DNA of 64,000 nt, taken from NCBI RefSeq assembly GCF_000718305.1, contig NZ_JOFQ01000018.1, forward strand, positions 1 to 64,000, read 5' to 3'. The position numbers were made by a program, and so were the translations under genes. Shown piece by piece: positions 17,218 to 25,370 of the stretch. The stretch's first letter is position 1; each line of letters begins with the position of its first letter. Origin of the DNA: Streptomyces niger. Lineage in GTDB: Bacteria; Actinomycetota; Actinomycetes; Streptomycetales; Streptomycetaceae. The notes under the pieces were generated by a model. The model did no database searches. It was not told the origin of the DNA and worked only from the letters and a program-made list of their open reading frames with translations.

Positions 17218-18462
17218 ATGAGCGCATCGCAGACACCGCCTGCCACCGCCGTACCGGGCGACGACGTACCGACCCTTCTCGTCAAGATCTTCGGCAAGGA
17301 CCGGCCCGGCATCACCGCCGGCCTCTTCGACACCCTCGCCGCCTACTCCGTCGACGTCGTCGACATCGAGCAGGTCGTGACCCGGGGCCGCATCGTGCTG
17401 TGCGCCCTGGTCACGACGCCGACGGGGAGCGCGTCGAACGGTGCCACCGAAGGCGACCTGCGCGCGACTGTGCACAGCTGGGCCGAGTCGCTGCACCTCC
17501 AGGCCGAGATCATCTCGGGTACCGGCGACAACCGCCCGCGCGGCATCGGGCGTTCGCACGTCACCGTGCTCGGCCACCCGCTCACCGCCGAGTCCACCTC
17601 CGCCATCGCGGCCGCCATAACGGCCACCGGCGGCAACATCGACCGTATCTTCCGGCTCGCCAAGTACCCCGTGACCGCCGTGGAGTTCGCGGTCTCCGGC
17701 ACCCCGACCGACACCCTGCGCACCGCACTCGCCACCGAAGCCGCCGTGCTCGGCGTGGACATCGCCGTGAGCGCCTCCGGACTCCAGCGCCGGGCCCAGC
17801 GCCTGGTCGTCATGGACGTCGACTCCACGCTGATCCAGGACGAGGTCATCGAGCTGTTCGCGGCGCACGCGGGCTGCGAGCAGGAGGTCGCCGAGGTGAC
17901 CGCCAGGGCGATGCGCGGCGAGCTGGACTTCGAGCAGTCGCTGCACGCCCGGGTGGAGCTGCTGGCGGGGTTGGACGCCTCCGTCGTGGAGCAGGTGCGC
18001 AAGGAGGTGCGGCTGACACCCGGCGCGCGCACCCTGGTACGTACCCTCAAGCGCCTCGGCTACCAGGTCGGCGTGGTCTCCGGCGGCTTCACGCAGGTCA
18101 CCGACGCGCTCCAGGACGAGCTGGGGCTGGACTTCGCCTCGGCCAACACCCTGGAGATCGTGGACGGCAAGCTCACCGGCAAGGTCACCGGCGACATCGT
18201 GGACCGCGCGGGCAAGGCCCGGCTGCTGCGCTCCTTCGCCCAGCAGGCCGGGGTGCCGCTGGCACAGACGGTGGCGATCGGCGACGGCGCCAACGACCTG
18301 GACATGCTGAACACCGCGGGCCTGGGCGTCGCCTTCAACGCCAAGCCGGTCGTCCGGGAGGCCGCGCACACCGCCGTGAACGTGCCGTTCCTGGACACCG
18401 TGCTGTACCTGCTCGGGATCACCCGCGAAGAGGTCGAGGCCGCCGACACGATGGCGGACTGA
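17218..18462 (+). CDS. serB: Phosphoserine phosphatase SerB (ACT-HAD)
   Basis: 414 residues. The last step of serine synthesis: phosphoserine to serine and phosphate. The N-terminus (about 17-185) holds two ACT-type regulatory modules (LLVKIFGKDRPGITAGLFDTL; HVTVLGHPLTAESTS). The HAD domain follows: nucleophile motif VMDVDSTLIQDEV (Asp near residue 200), motif II VVSGGFTQV, the Lys of motif III near GKARLLRSF, and motif IV AIGDGANDLDMLN. The long N-terminal region is usual for actinobacterial SerB. The start is ATG; no strong ribosome site is seen. A perfect terminator follows about 110 bp downstream. Confidence 0.95.
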   Translation: MSASQTPPATAVPGDDVPTLLVKIFGKDRPGITAGLFDTLAAYSVDVVDIEQVVTRGRIVLCALVTTPTGSASNGATEGDLRATVHSWAESLHLQAEIISGTGDNRPRGIGRSHVTVLGHPLTAESTSAIAAAITATGGNIDRIFRLAKYPVTAVEFAVSGTPTDTLRTALATEAAVLGVDIAVSASGLQRRAQRLVVMDVDSTLIQDEVIELFAAHAGCEQEVAEVTARAMRGELDFEQSLHARVELLAGLDASVVEQVRKEVRLTPGARTLVRTLKRLGYQVGVVSGGFTQVTDALQDELGLDFASANTLEIVDGKLTGKVTGDIVDRAGKARLLRSFAQQAGVPLAQTVAIGDGANDLDMLNTAGLGVAFNAKPVVREAAHTAVNVPFLDTVLYLLGITREEVEAADTMAD

Positions 18463-18570
18463 ACGGTCACCCGCGGTAGGCGGGACCACTCGCCGCACCG
18501 AAGGAACGCCCGAGGCAGCGGGCTCGCACGACACGACGACGTCTCGCACGACATCCCGCACGACATACGG

Positions 18571-18603
18571 AAGGGCCCCGGCACGGAGCGTGCCGGGGCC
18601 CTT
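18571..18603. terminator. Bidirectional terminator between serB and sixA-like gene
   Basis: Perfect 14-bp stem AAGGGCCCCGGCAC / GTGCCGGGGCCCTT with a GGAGC loop. Three short direct copies of GCACGACA precede it (about 18526-18565). Confidence 0.88.
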
Positions 18604-18626
18604 CGGCGTATGCGGTCGGCGGCGGG

Positions 18627-19145
18627 TCAGTCCTGCGGCGTCCAGTACGCGACCAGGCGGCCGATGCCGTGCTCGACGGACTTCCACGAGCCGTTGAAGG
18701 ACACCACCGCCATCGAGGCGGTCGGGAAACCACTGCGGTTCATCCGGGTCAGCAGCTCGCCGTCCGCCTCTCCGGACAGGGCGTCGGCGAGGGCGTGCAT
18801 GCCGGGGTTGTGGCCGACCAGCAGCAGGTCGCTCACCTCGTCCGGGACCTCGTTGACCACCGCGATCAGCTCGCCGAGCGAGGCTTCGTACAGCCTCTCC
18901 TCATAGACGGTCTTGGGACGCTGGGGCAGTTCGTGAACGCAGAGCTTCCACGTTTCGCGGGTGCGCAGGGCCGTGGAGCAGAGGGTCAGATCGGGGTGGA
19001 CGCCCGCTCCCGCGAGCCATCGTCCAGCGGTGGGGGCGTCCCGGCGGCCGCGCTCGGCGAGCGGCCGCTCGTGGTCGCTCTCCTGCGACCACTCGGCCTT
19101 GGCATGTCGGAGAAGAACAATCCGGCGAGGAGAATCGACGCTCAT
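18627..19145 (-). CDS. SixA-type phosphohistidine phosphatase (histidine phosphatase family)
   Basis: 172 residues from the ATG at 19145 (MSVDSPRRIVLLRHAKAEW). RHAKAEW carries the catalytic phospho-accepting His, STALRTRETW the second Arg, and LLLVGHNPGMHALAD the second catalytic His. This is the short (about 160-170 residues) SixA branch that removes phosphate from phosphohistidine in phosphotransfer or PTS-like proteins. Which substrate it serves here is unknown. Upstream in-frame codons encode low-complexity sequence and were not used. It is convergent with serB. Confidence 0.9.
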   Translation of the reverse strand: MSVDSPRRIVLLRHAKAEWSQESDHERPLAERGRRDAPTAGRWLAGAGVHPDLTLCSTALRTRETWKLCVHELPQRPKTVYEERLYEASLGELIAVVNEVPDEVSDLLLVGHNPGMHALADALSGEADGELLTRMNRSGFPTASMAVVSFNGSWKSVEHGIGRLVAYWTPQD

Positions 19146-19228
19146 GTGTCCCAGCTTCGCACGAAACGCGGCGCGGGGCGCGGGGTGTTGACAGCCTCGT
19201 CCCACGAGGCGGAACGCGGAAGCGGAAG

Positions 19229-19432
19229 CTACACTCCGGCGCCGACCAGCCGCGCGAGCAGGTGGAGCACGGACAGCACGGCGGGCGGGGCGTCGGCCGC
19301 ACGCGCCTCGGCGGCGGGGGTCATCACGAAGAGCAGCGTCACGAACGAGACCACCGGCAGGGCCACGGCCCACCACGGCAGCCGCACGGGCCGGGCGCCG
19401 TTCTCGGCGTGCCTGGGGTGAGCGGCGGACAT
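19229..19432 (-). CDS. Small single-span membrane protein, unknown
   Basis: 67 residues from the ATG at 19432, preceded by GGAGG with 7-nt spacing. A basic N-terminus (RHAENGARPVRLP) precedes one membrane helix (WWAVALPVVSFVTLLFVMTP, about 20-39). The C-terminal helix is Ala/Leu-rich (VLSVLHLLARLVGAG). I know no function. It lies 83 bp upstream of the SixA gene in the same orientation and may be co-transcribed. Confidence 0.7.
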   Translation of the reverse strand: MSAAHPRHAENGARPVRLPWWAVALPVVSFVTLLFVMTPAAEARAADAPPAVLSVLHLLARLVGAGV

Positions 19433-19600
19433 GGGATCGCCTCCGTGGGTCGAGCGGCCGCGCGGCCGTCTCGCGGGCCGCGCCCACCGCGGTGGCGCGG
19501 TGTCCTTCGAACCTACGGGCCCGGTGTCGCGCGGCCCATCAGGTGCACCACCCACTTGCCCCTGACCCCGACCCCCTAAGGGGTGGTGGGGGCAGCCCCA

Positions 19601-19622
19601 CCCGGCGCCCCGCGGCGCCGGG
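19601..19622 (-). terminator. Hairpin terminator of the MFS/SGM_5486 unit
   Basis: Perfect 9-bp stem CCCGGCGCC / GGCGCCGGG directly abutting the stop codon of the 38-residue gene. A second weaker C-rich/G-rich pairing lies just beyond (19553-19595). Confidence 0.7.
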
Positions 19623-19739
19623 TCACGGGGCGGCGATGCTGGCGATGATCCCTACGACGACGGTGACGGCGAGCATCGCGCCCAGCACGAGGAGCAGCTT
19701 CTTCTGTCCGCCCTGCGGATTCGGTTCGAGCACTGGCAT
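19623..19739 (-). CDS. SGM_5486-type transporter-associated small protein
   Basis: Only 38 residues: MPVLEPNPQGGQKKLLLVLG, then about 18 mostly hydrophobic residues ending ASIAAP. There is a short polar head with two lysines and one membrane helix, beginning at ATG 19739. Length, head motif (PNPxGGQKKLLLV) and position directly after a CynX-type MFS gene match the small Streptomyces family described as SGM_5486 family transporter-associated protein. It probably sits in the membrane with the transporter; its action is unknown. It lies 82 bp after the MFS stop, same strand. Confidence 0.82.
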   Translation of the reverse strand: MPVLEPNPQGGQKKLLLVLGAMLAVTVVVGIIASIAAP

Positions 19740-19821
19740 GTGCCCAGTGTCGCAAACGCCTCCGGGCCGCCGGTCGGCAGTACCGGGTGAGCGGCGTCCG
19801 GGGCCGCCCGGCAGGCTCCCG

Positions 19822-21111
19822 TCAGCGCTCGTCCTCGATGCGGCGGTCCCGGCCGGCCAGCACGCCCATCACGATCTGCGGCACCATCAGCCCCGCCATC
19901 AGCGCGATCGGCAGGCCCCAGCCGCCGCTGTGCTGGTACAGCGTGCCCACCAGGAGCGGCCCGGGGATGGAGATCAGGTAGCCGATGCACTGGGCGAAGG
20001 CGGAGAGCTTGACGACGCCCGCGGCGCTGCGGGCCCGCATGCCGATCATGGTGAGGGCCAGCGGGAACGCGCAGTTCGATATGCCGAGCAGCAGCGCCCA
20101 GCCCCAGGCGCCGGCCGAGGGCGCCAGCCACAGGCCCGCGTACCCGGCGAGCCCGCAGGCCCCGAGGAGCACGGCCAGCGGCCCCTGGTGGCGCATCCGG
20201 GCGGCCAGTCGCGGCAGCACGAAGGACAGCGGGATGCCCATCGCCATGGTGATCGCGAGCAGCACGCCGGCGGTCCCCGCGGGCACGCCGGCATCGCGGA
20301 AGATCTGCGGCAGCCAGCCCATGGTGATGTACGCGGCGGTGGCCTGCAGGCCGAAGAAGACGGCGAGCGACCAGGCGGTGGGCGAGCGGCTGATCCGGAC
20401 GGCGGGGGCGTCCTGCTGCGGCGCGCCGGCCGCCGGTGCCGGCCGGGGCGCACGGTGGCGCAGCACGACGAGCCAGGGCACGACGGCGAGGGCGCCGAGC
20501 ACCGCCCAGATCGCGAGGCCGGCCTGCCAGCCGCCGCCGAGCGCGCCGGTGACCGGGACGGTGAGGGCGGCGGCGAGCGAGGTGCCCAGGGCCAGCGCCA
20601 TGGAGTACAGGCCGGTCATCGAGCCGACCCGGTCCGGGAAGAACGTCTTGATGACCACGGGCAGCAGGATGTTGCTGACCGCGATGCCGGCGAGCGCGAG
20701 GGCGCTGGCGGCGAGGAACCCGGCCGTGCCGCCGGCGAAGGGTCGGACCACGACGCCGATGGTGATCGCGGCCATGCCGGCGCACACGATGGCGCCCGGG
20801 CCGAAGCGGCGGGCGAGGCGGGGGGCCGCGACGCCGAAGACGGCGAAGCAGAGGGCCGGTACGGAGGTGAGCAGGCCCGCGACGGTGCCGCTCATGCCGA
20901 GTCCGTCCCGCACCTCCTCCATGAGGGCGCCCAGGCTGGTGATGGCCGGGCGGAGGTTGAGCGCGGCGAGGACGAGACCGACGGTCAGGACCGCGCCGAG
21001 CCGGCTCGGTACGGGCGCGGGCGCGCGGTCGAGCGGGTCGCCGCCGGGCGTCGCGGTGGTCTGAGGTGCCTCGGTGGCGGTGCCGAGGGTCGCGAGGTCG
21101 TCGTCTGCCAT
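19822..21111 (-). CDS. CynX/NimT-type MFS transporter
   Basis: 429 residues with twelve membrane segments. The first is near residue 35 (VGLVLAALNLRPAITSLGALMEEVRDGLG), whose NLRPAITS motif is the signature of the CynX/NimT (cyanate / 2-nitroimidazole) MFS subfamily. Other family patches are LPVVIKTFFPDRVGSMTGLYSMALALGTSLAAAL and MIGMRARSAAGVVKLSAFAQCIGY. The substrate is unknown. The start is ATG 21111, with an in-frame GTG 6 nt upstream. It is divergent from a FadR-type regulator, with a TCAT-N3-ATGA site between, suggesting direct control. A 38-residue membrane protein follows in the same unit. Confidence 0.88.
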   Translation of the reverse strand: MADDDLATLGTATEAPQTTATPGGDPLDRAPAPVPSRLGAVLTVGLVLAALNLRPAITSLGALMEEVRDGLGMSGTVAGLLTSVPALCFAVFGVAAPRLARRFGPGAIVCAGMAAITIGVVVRPFAGGTAGFLAASALALAGIAVSNILLPVVIKTFFPDRVGSMTGLYSMALALGTSLAAALTVPVTGALGGGWQAGLAIWAVLGALAVVPWLVVLRHRAPRPAPAAGAPQQDAPAVRISRSPTAWSLAVFFGLQATAAYITMGWLPQIFRDAGVPAGTAGVLLAITMAMGIPLSFVLPRLAARMRHQGPLAVLLGACGLAGYAGLWLAPSAGAWGWALLLGISNCAFPLALTMIGMRARSAAGVVKLSAFAQCIGYLISIPGPLLVGTLYQHSGGWGLPIALMAGLMVPQIVMGVLAGRDRRIEDER

Positions 21112-21126
21112 AGGCACATCATAGAA

Positions 21127-21137
21127 TCATGGGATGA
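21127..21137. promoter_or_regulatory. Candidate GntR-family operator
   Basis: TCATGGGATGA, an inverted TCAT/ATGA with a 3-bp centre, lies in an unusually A/T-rich patch 10-26 bp upstream of the MFS start and 134 bp upstream of the divergent FadR-type gene. Short TNGT/ATG-type dyads are common GntR targets. The assignment is positional. Confidence 0.4.
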
Positions 21138-21270
21138 ATGCTTGTCCAGGTGATTCCCGCCTCCCGGTGACGGGCCGGGAAACCCTCCGGGTAACGGGCC
21201 GGGGAACCCTCCCAGCGCCCCCTAGCATCGGCGGTGCCGTATCCGTGCCCGTGCCGTCAGGAGCGCTCGC

Positions 21271-21945
21271 ATGCCGCTGACCTCACCCCGGCGTTCCGCC
21301 CTGGCCGACCAGGTGATCGCGCAGCTGCGCGCCCAGATCACCTCGGGCGAGTGGCCGGTCGGCGCGCGCATCCCCACCGAGCCGGAGCTGGTCGAGCAGC
21401 TCGGCGTGGCCCGCAACACCGTCCGCGAGGCGGTCCGGGCGCTGGCCCACAACGGCCTTCTGGACATCCGCCAGGGCTCCGGCACGTACGTGGTCGCCAC
21501 CAGCGAGCTCGCGGGCGTGATGAACCGCAGGTTCGCCGACGCCGACCCGCGCCACGTCGCCGAGCTGCGCAGCGCGCTGGAGGCCGAGGCCGCCCGCCGG
21601 GCCGCCGAGCGCCGTACGGAGACCGACCTCAAGCAGCTGGACGCGGCCCTGCAGCGGCGCGAGCAGGCCTGGGAGTCCGGGGCCGCCGCGGCCTTCGTGG
21701 AGGCGGACGCCAACCTGCACATGGCGATCGTGGCGGCCTCGCACAACGACGTACTGGCCGAGCTGTACGCGGACCTCGGCGGCGTGCTGCGCGAGTTCCT
21801 CCGCGCCGACGTGGGCGACGAGCTGCGCCCGGAGGCCCACCTGGACCACTCCCGGCTGGTGGACGCGATCCGGGAGGGCGACGGCGATCGCGCGGCGGCG
21901 GAGGCCAGCACCCACCCGTACGGCTGCCGGCTGGGGCGGATCTGA
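21271..21945 (+). CDS. FadR-subfamily GntR transcription regulator
   Basis: 224 residues. The winged helix (about 8-72) reads ADQVIAQLRAQITSGEWPVGARIPTEPELVEQLGVARNTVREAVRAL; the recognition helix and PTEPEL motif are typical GntR. The FCD effector domain (about 85-215) has the helical ARRAAERRTETDLKQLDAAL. It also carries metal/ligand residues in EADANLHMAIVAASHNDVLAELY (Asp/His pair) and a late HLDHSRLVDAIREGD. It should repress or activate the divergent MFS gene in response to a small carboxylate. A perfect hairpin follows and separates it from fabI. Confidence 0.9.
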   Translation: MPLTSPRRSALADQVIAQLRAQITSGEWPVGARIPTEPELVEQLGVARNTVREAVRALAHNGLLDIRQGSGTYVVATSELAGVMNRRFADADPRHVAELRSALEAEAARRAAERRTETDLKQLDAALQRREQAWESGAAAAFVEADANLHMAIVAASHNDVLAELYADLGGVLREFLRADVGDELRPEAHLDHSRLVDAIREGDGDRAAAEASTHPYGCRLGRI

Positions 21946-22035
21946 GAAGGACGCGTGCGGTTCTCTCCCGCTCCCCTCGGGTAACCCCCTGCTGGGGGGA
22001 CGATCCCGTTCGATTCGCCCCGTAGGCAGCGCAGC

Positions 22036-22084
22036 AGGGCCGTGGCCCGTCCCGTACGCGACGTACGGGACGGGCCACGGCCCT
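22036..22084. terminator. Bidirectional 23-bp-stem terminator
   Basis: Perfect 23-bp inverted repeat (begins AGGGCCGTGGCCCGTCCCGT, loop CGA) between the convergent regulator and fabI genes, 18 bp after the fabI stop. One of the longest exact stems in the window. Confidence 0.92.
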
Positions 22085-22102
22085 TGCTCACGGTCGGGCG
22101 GG

Positions 22103-22873
22103 TCAGGCGCCCATCATGTGCACGCCGCCGTCGACGTGCACGATCTCGCCGGTGGTCTTCGGGAAGAAGTCCGAGAGCAGCGCGACGACGCCCTTGCCGG
22201 CCGGCTCCGGGTCGCCCATGTCCCAGTTCAGCGGGGAGCGGGTGTCCCAGACCTTGGCGAGCTCGGAGAAGCCCGGGATGGACTTGGCGGCCATCGAGCC
22301 GATCGGGCCGGCGGAGACCAGGTTGCAGCGGACGTTGCGCGCGCCCAGGTCACGGGCCAGGTAGCGGCTGGTGGCCTCCAGCGCGGCCTTGGCCGGGCCC
22401 ATCCAGTCGTACTGCGGCCAGGCGAACTGCGCGTCGAAGGTCAGGCCGACGACGGCGCCGCCCTCCTCCGGCATCAGCGGCAGGCAGGCCATGGTCAGCG
22501 CCTTCAGCGAGAACGCCGAGACGTGCATGGCCGTGGAGACCGACTCGAAGGAGGTCTTCAGGAAGTTGCCGCCGAGCGCGTCCTGCGGGGCGAAGCCGAT
22601 GGAGTGGACGACACCGTCCAGCCCGCCGAGCTCCTCGCGGACCTTGGCCTCCAGGCCGTCCAGGTGCTCCTGGTTGGTCACGTCCAGCTCGATGACCTTG
22701 GCGGGCTTGGGCAGCTTCTTCGCGATGCGCTCGGTGAGCGTGGGCCGCGGGAAGGCCGTGAGGATGACCTCGGCGCCCTGCTCCTGCGCGACCTTGGCCG
22801 CGTGGAAGGCGATGGAGGACTCCATCAGCACACCGGTGATCAGAATGCGCTTGCCGGCGAGGATTCCGCTCAT
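22103..22873 (-). CDS. fabI: Enoyl-[acyl-carrier-protein] reductase, InhA type
   Basis: 256 residues. Reduces trans-2-enoyl-ACP with NADH in fatty-acid elongation. The dinucleotide-binding start is GKRILITGVLMESSIAFHAAK (residues 6-26), as in InhA rather than the TGxxxGxG of ordinary SDRs. The active-site motif is YDWMGPAK (Tyr-x6-Lys) near residue 156. SAGPIGSMAAKSIPGF and HVDGGVHMMGA close the domain. The ATG lies 5 nt after the fabG stop on the same strand, forming a fabG-fabI operon as in mycobacterial mabA-inhA. It is the predicted target of InhA/FabI-type inhibitors. Confidence 0.95.
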   Translation of the reverse strand: MSGILAGKRILITGVLMESSIAFHAAKVAQEQGAEVILTAFPRPTLTERIAKKLPKPAKVIELDVTNQEHLDGLEAKVREELGGLDGVVHSIGFAPQDALGGNFLKTSFESVSTAMHVSAFSLKALTMACLPLMPEEGGAVVGLTFDAQFAWPQYDWMGPAKAALEATSRYLARDLGARNVRCNLVSAGPIGSMAAKSIPGFSELAKVWDTRSPLNWDMGDPEPAGKGVVALLSDFFPKTTGEIVHVDGGVHMMGA

Positions 22874-22878
22874 ATCGA

Positions 22879-23583
22879 TCAGTGACCCATGCCCAATCCG
22901 CCGTCGACGGGAATGACGGCTCCAGTGATGTACGCGGCCTCGTCGGAGGCCAGGAAGCGGACCGAGGCGGCGATCTCCTCGGGCTGCGCGTAACGCGCGA
23001 GCGGTACCTGCTTCACGATGTTCTCGCGCTGCTCGTCGCTGAGCGCGCGCGTCATGTCCGTGTCGACGAAGCCGGGCGCGACGACGTTGCAGGTGATGTT
23101 GCGGGAGCCCAGCTCACGGGCGATCGAGCGGGCGAAGCCGACGAGGCCGGCCTTGGACGCCGCGTAGTTCGCCTGGCCCGCCGAGCCCAGCAGGCCCACG
23201 ACGGAGGAGATCAGCACGATACGGCCCTTGCGCGCCCGCAGCATGCCGCGGTTGGCCCGCTTGACCACGCGGAACGTGCCGGTGAGGTTGGTCTCCAGGA
23301 CCGAGGCGAAGTCGTCCTCCGACATCCGCATCAGCAGCTGGTCGCGGGTGACGCCGGCGTTGGCCACCAGCACCTCGACCGCGCCGTGCTTCTCCTCGAT
23401 CTCCTTGTAGGCCTGCTCGACCTGCTCCGTGTCGGTGATGTCGCACTTCACGGCCAAGAACCCCGCCGGGGGTTCGCCGGAGCGGTAGGTGATGGCGACC
23501 TTGTCGCCTGCCTCGGCGAAGGCGCGGGCGATGGCGAGGCCGATGCCGCGATTGCCTCCGGTGACCAGAACCGAGCGGCTCAA
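22879..23583 (-). CDS. fabG: 3-oxoacyl-[acyl-carrier-protein] reductase FabG
   Basis: 234 residues from a TTG at 23583 with GGGTGATC upstream; this start gives the family-typical SRSVLVTGGNRGIGLAIARAFA. NAD(P)-binding TGGNRGIG (8-15), NAG in LVANAGVT, catalytic Ser in VLISSVVG and YAASK (Tyr/Lys) are all present, with the closing VDGGLGMGH. It reduces 3-ketoacyl-ACP in primary fatty-acid synthesis and is the first gene of the operon with fabI. The longer in-frame ORF upstream encodes non-homologous sequence. Confidence 0.94.
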   Translation of the reverse strand: MSRSVLVTGGNRGIGLAIARAFAEAGDKVAITYRSGEPPAGFLAVKCDITDTEQVEQAYKEIEEKHGAVEVLVANAGVTRDQLLMRMSEDDFASVLETNLTGTFRVVKRANRGMLRARKGRIVLISSVVGLLGSAGQANYAASKAGLVGFARSIARELGSRNITCNVVAPGFVDTDMTRALSDEQRENIVKQVPLARYAQPEEIAASVRFLASDEAAYITGAVIPVDGGLGMGH

Positions 23584-23837
23584 GAGATCACCCTTTCCGT
23601 GTCCTGTCCGACGTGTGTTCCCTACGAAACTAGCGGTCAGCGGCCCGATACGGAGAATCCACCTCGCACAGGGGCACATCCCGGTCACTGTGGGGTCCCT
23701 ACAGAACCGACCGCGCCACGCCCCGGCGGAACACCTGCGCGTACCGGACGGGGCGCCCCCGCTCCACCGGAAGGGCGTCCTGTGCGCCGGAGCTCCGGCA
23801 CGGCATGATGCGTGGCGCCGACCACGGGAGGGATGCC

Positions 23838-25370
23838 GTGCCTGCTACACCTCGTTCCGTAGACGAGAGCTTCCTCGCGCTGCCGATGCGCGCGCTGGCC
23901 GACGCCGCGCTCGCACGGGCCCGGGCGCTCGGGGCCGACCACGCCGACTTCCGGCTGGAACGCATCCGGTACGCGTCCTGGCGGCTGCGGGACGCGAAGA
24001 CCGCCGGCTCCTCGGACACCACCGACCTGGGGTACGCGGTACGGGTCGTGCACGGCGGGGCCTGGGGCTTCGCGTCCGGGGTCGACCTGACCATGGACGC
24101 GGCGGCGCGGGTCGCCGCGCAGGCGGTCGCGATGGCCAAGCTGTCGGCGAAGGTGATCGACGCGGCCGGGTCCCGGGAAAAGGTGGAGCTGGCCGACGAG
24201 CCCGCCCATCCGGACCGCACCTGGGTCTCCTCGTACGACGTGGACCCCTTCGAGGTGCCGGACGCGGAGAAGAGCGGGCTGCTGGCGGAGTGGAGCGGGC
24301 GGCTGCTGGCCGCACCGGGCGTGACGCACGCGGACGCCTCGCTGCTCACGATCCGGGAGAACAAGTTCTACGCCGACACCGCGGGCACCACGACCACGCA
24401 GCAGCGGGTCCGGCTGCACCCGGAGCTGACGGCCGTCGCGGTGGACGGGCGCACCGGCGAGTTCGACTCGATGCGGACGATCGCACCGCCCGTCGGCCGG
24501 GGCTGGGAGTACCTGACCGACGGCCGGTACGACTGGGACGCGGAGCTGGCGCAGATGCCGGAGCTGCTCGCGGAGAAGATGCGCGCGCCGAGCGTCCGGG
24601 CCGGGCGGTACGACCTGGTGGTGGATCCCTCCAACCTCTGGTTGACGATCCACGAGTCGATCGGGCACGCCACCGAGCTGGACCGGGCGCTGGGCTACGA
24701 AGCGGCGTACGCGGGCACCTCGTTCGCCACCTTCGACCAGCTGGGCACCTTGAAGTACGGCTCGGAGCTCATGCACGTGACGGGCGACCGGACGGCCGAG
24801 CACGGGCTGGCGACGATCGGGTACGACGACGAGGGCGTCCGGACGCAGTCCTGGGACCTGGTCAAGGACGGTGTGCTGGTCGGCTACCAGCTGGACCGCA
24901 GGATCGCGAAACTGACCGGTTTCGAGCGGTCCAACGGCTGCGCGTACGCGGACTCGCCGGGCCACGTACCGGTGCAGCGGATGGCCAACGTCTCACTGCG
25001 GCCGGCGGACGGCGGCCCGTCCACCGAGGAGCTGATCGGGGGCGTGGAGCACGGCATCTACGTGGTCGGCGACCGGTCGTGGTCCATCGATCAGCAGCGG
25101 TACAACTTCCAGTTCACCGGGCAGCGGTTCTTCCGGATCGAGCACGGGCGGCTCGCGGGCCAGTTGCGGGACGTGGCGTACCAGGCCACCACCACCGACT
25201 TCTGGGGCTCGATGGCCGCGGTGGGCGGTCCGCAGACGTACGTGCTGGGCGGCGCCTTCAACTGCGGCAAGGCCCAGCCGGGCCAGGTCGCCGCCGTCTC
25301 GCACGGCTGCCCCGCAGCCCTCTTCACGGGCGTCAACATCCTGAACACGACGCAGGAGGCCGGTCGATGA
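23838..25370 (+). CDS. tldD: TldD-family metalloprotease subunit
   Basis: 510 residues from the GTG preceded by GGGAGGG. TldD/TldE complexes are zinc proteases that degrade unfolded peptides and, in E. coli, mature microcins and degrade the CcdA antitoxin. The zinc motif HESIGHATELD (HExxxH, near residue 272) and the later Cys-containing MANVSL / GGVEHGIYVVGDRS region are intact, as is GAFNCGKAQPGQ near the end. It is thus the catalytic partner. The next gene (PmbA/TldE-like) starts inside its stop (ATGA). Function in actinomycetes is mostly untested; peptide natural-product maturation or turnover is possible. Confidence 0.92.
   Translation: MPATPRSVDESFLALPMRALADAALARARALGADHADFRLERIRYASWRLRDAKTAGSSDTTDLGYAVRVVHGGAWGFASGVDLTMDAAARVAAQAVAMAKLSAKVIDAAGSREKVELADEPAHPDRTWVSSYDVDPFEVPDAEKSGLLAEWSGRLLAAPGVTHADASLLTIRENKFYADTAGTTTTQQRVRLHPELTAVAVDGRTGEFDSMRTIAPPVGRGWEYLTDGRYDWDAELAQMPELLAEKMRAPSVRAGRYDLVVDPSNLWLTIHESIGHATELDRALGYEAAYAGTSFATFDQLGTLKYGSELMHVTGDRTAEHGLATIGYDDEGVRTQSWDLVKDGVLVGYQLDRRIAKLTGFERSNGCAYADSPGHVPVQRMANVSLRPADGGPSTEELIGGVEHGIYVVGDRSWSIDQQRYNFQFTGQRFFRIEHGRLAGQLRDVAYQATTTDFWGSMAAVGGPQTYVLGGAFNCGKAQPGQVAAVSHGCPAALFTGVNILNTTQEAGR

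Noticed and set aside
22103..23583. fabG-fabI as part of a secondary-metabolite cluster
   Set aside because: They form the standard primary fatty-acid operon and no polyketide or NRPS genes lie nearby.
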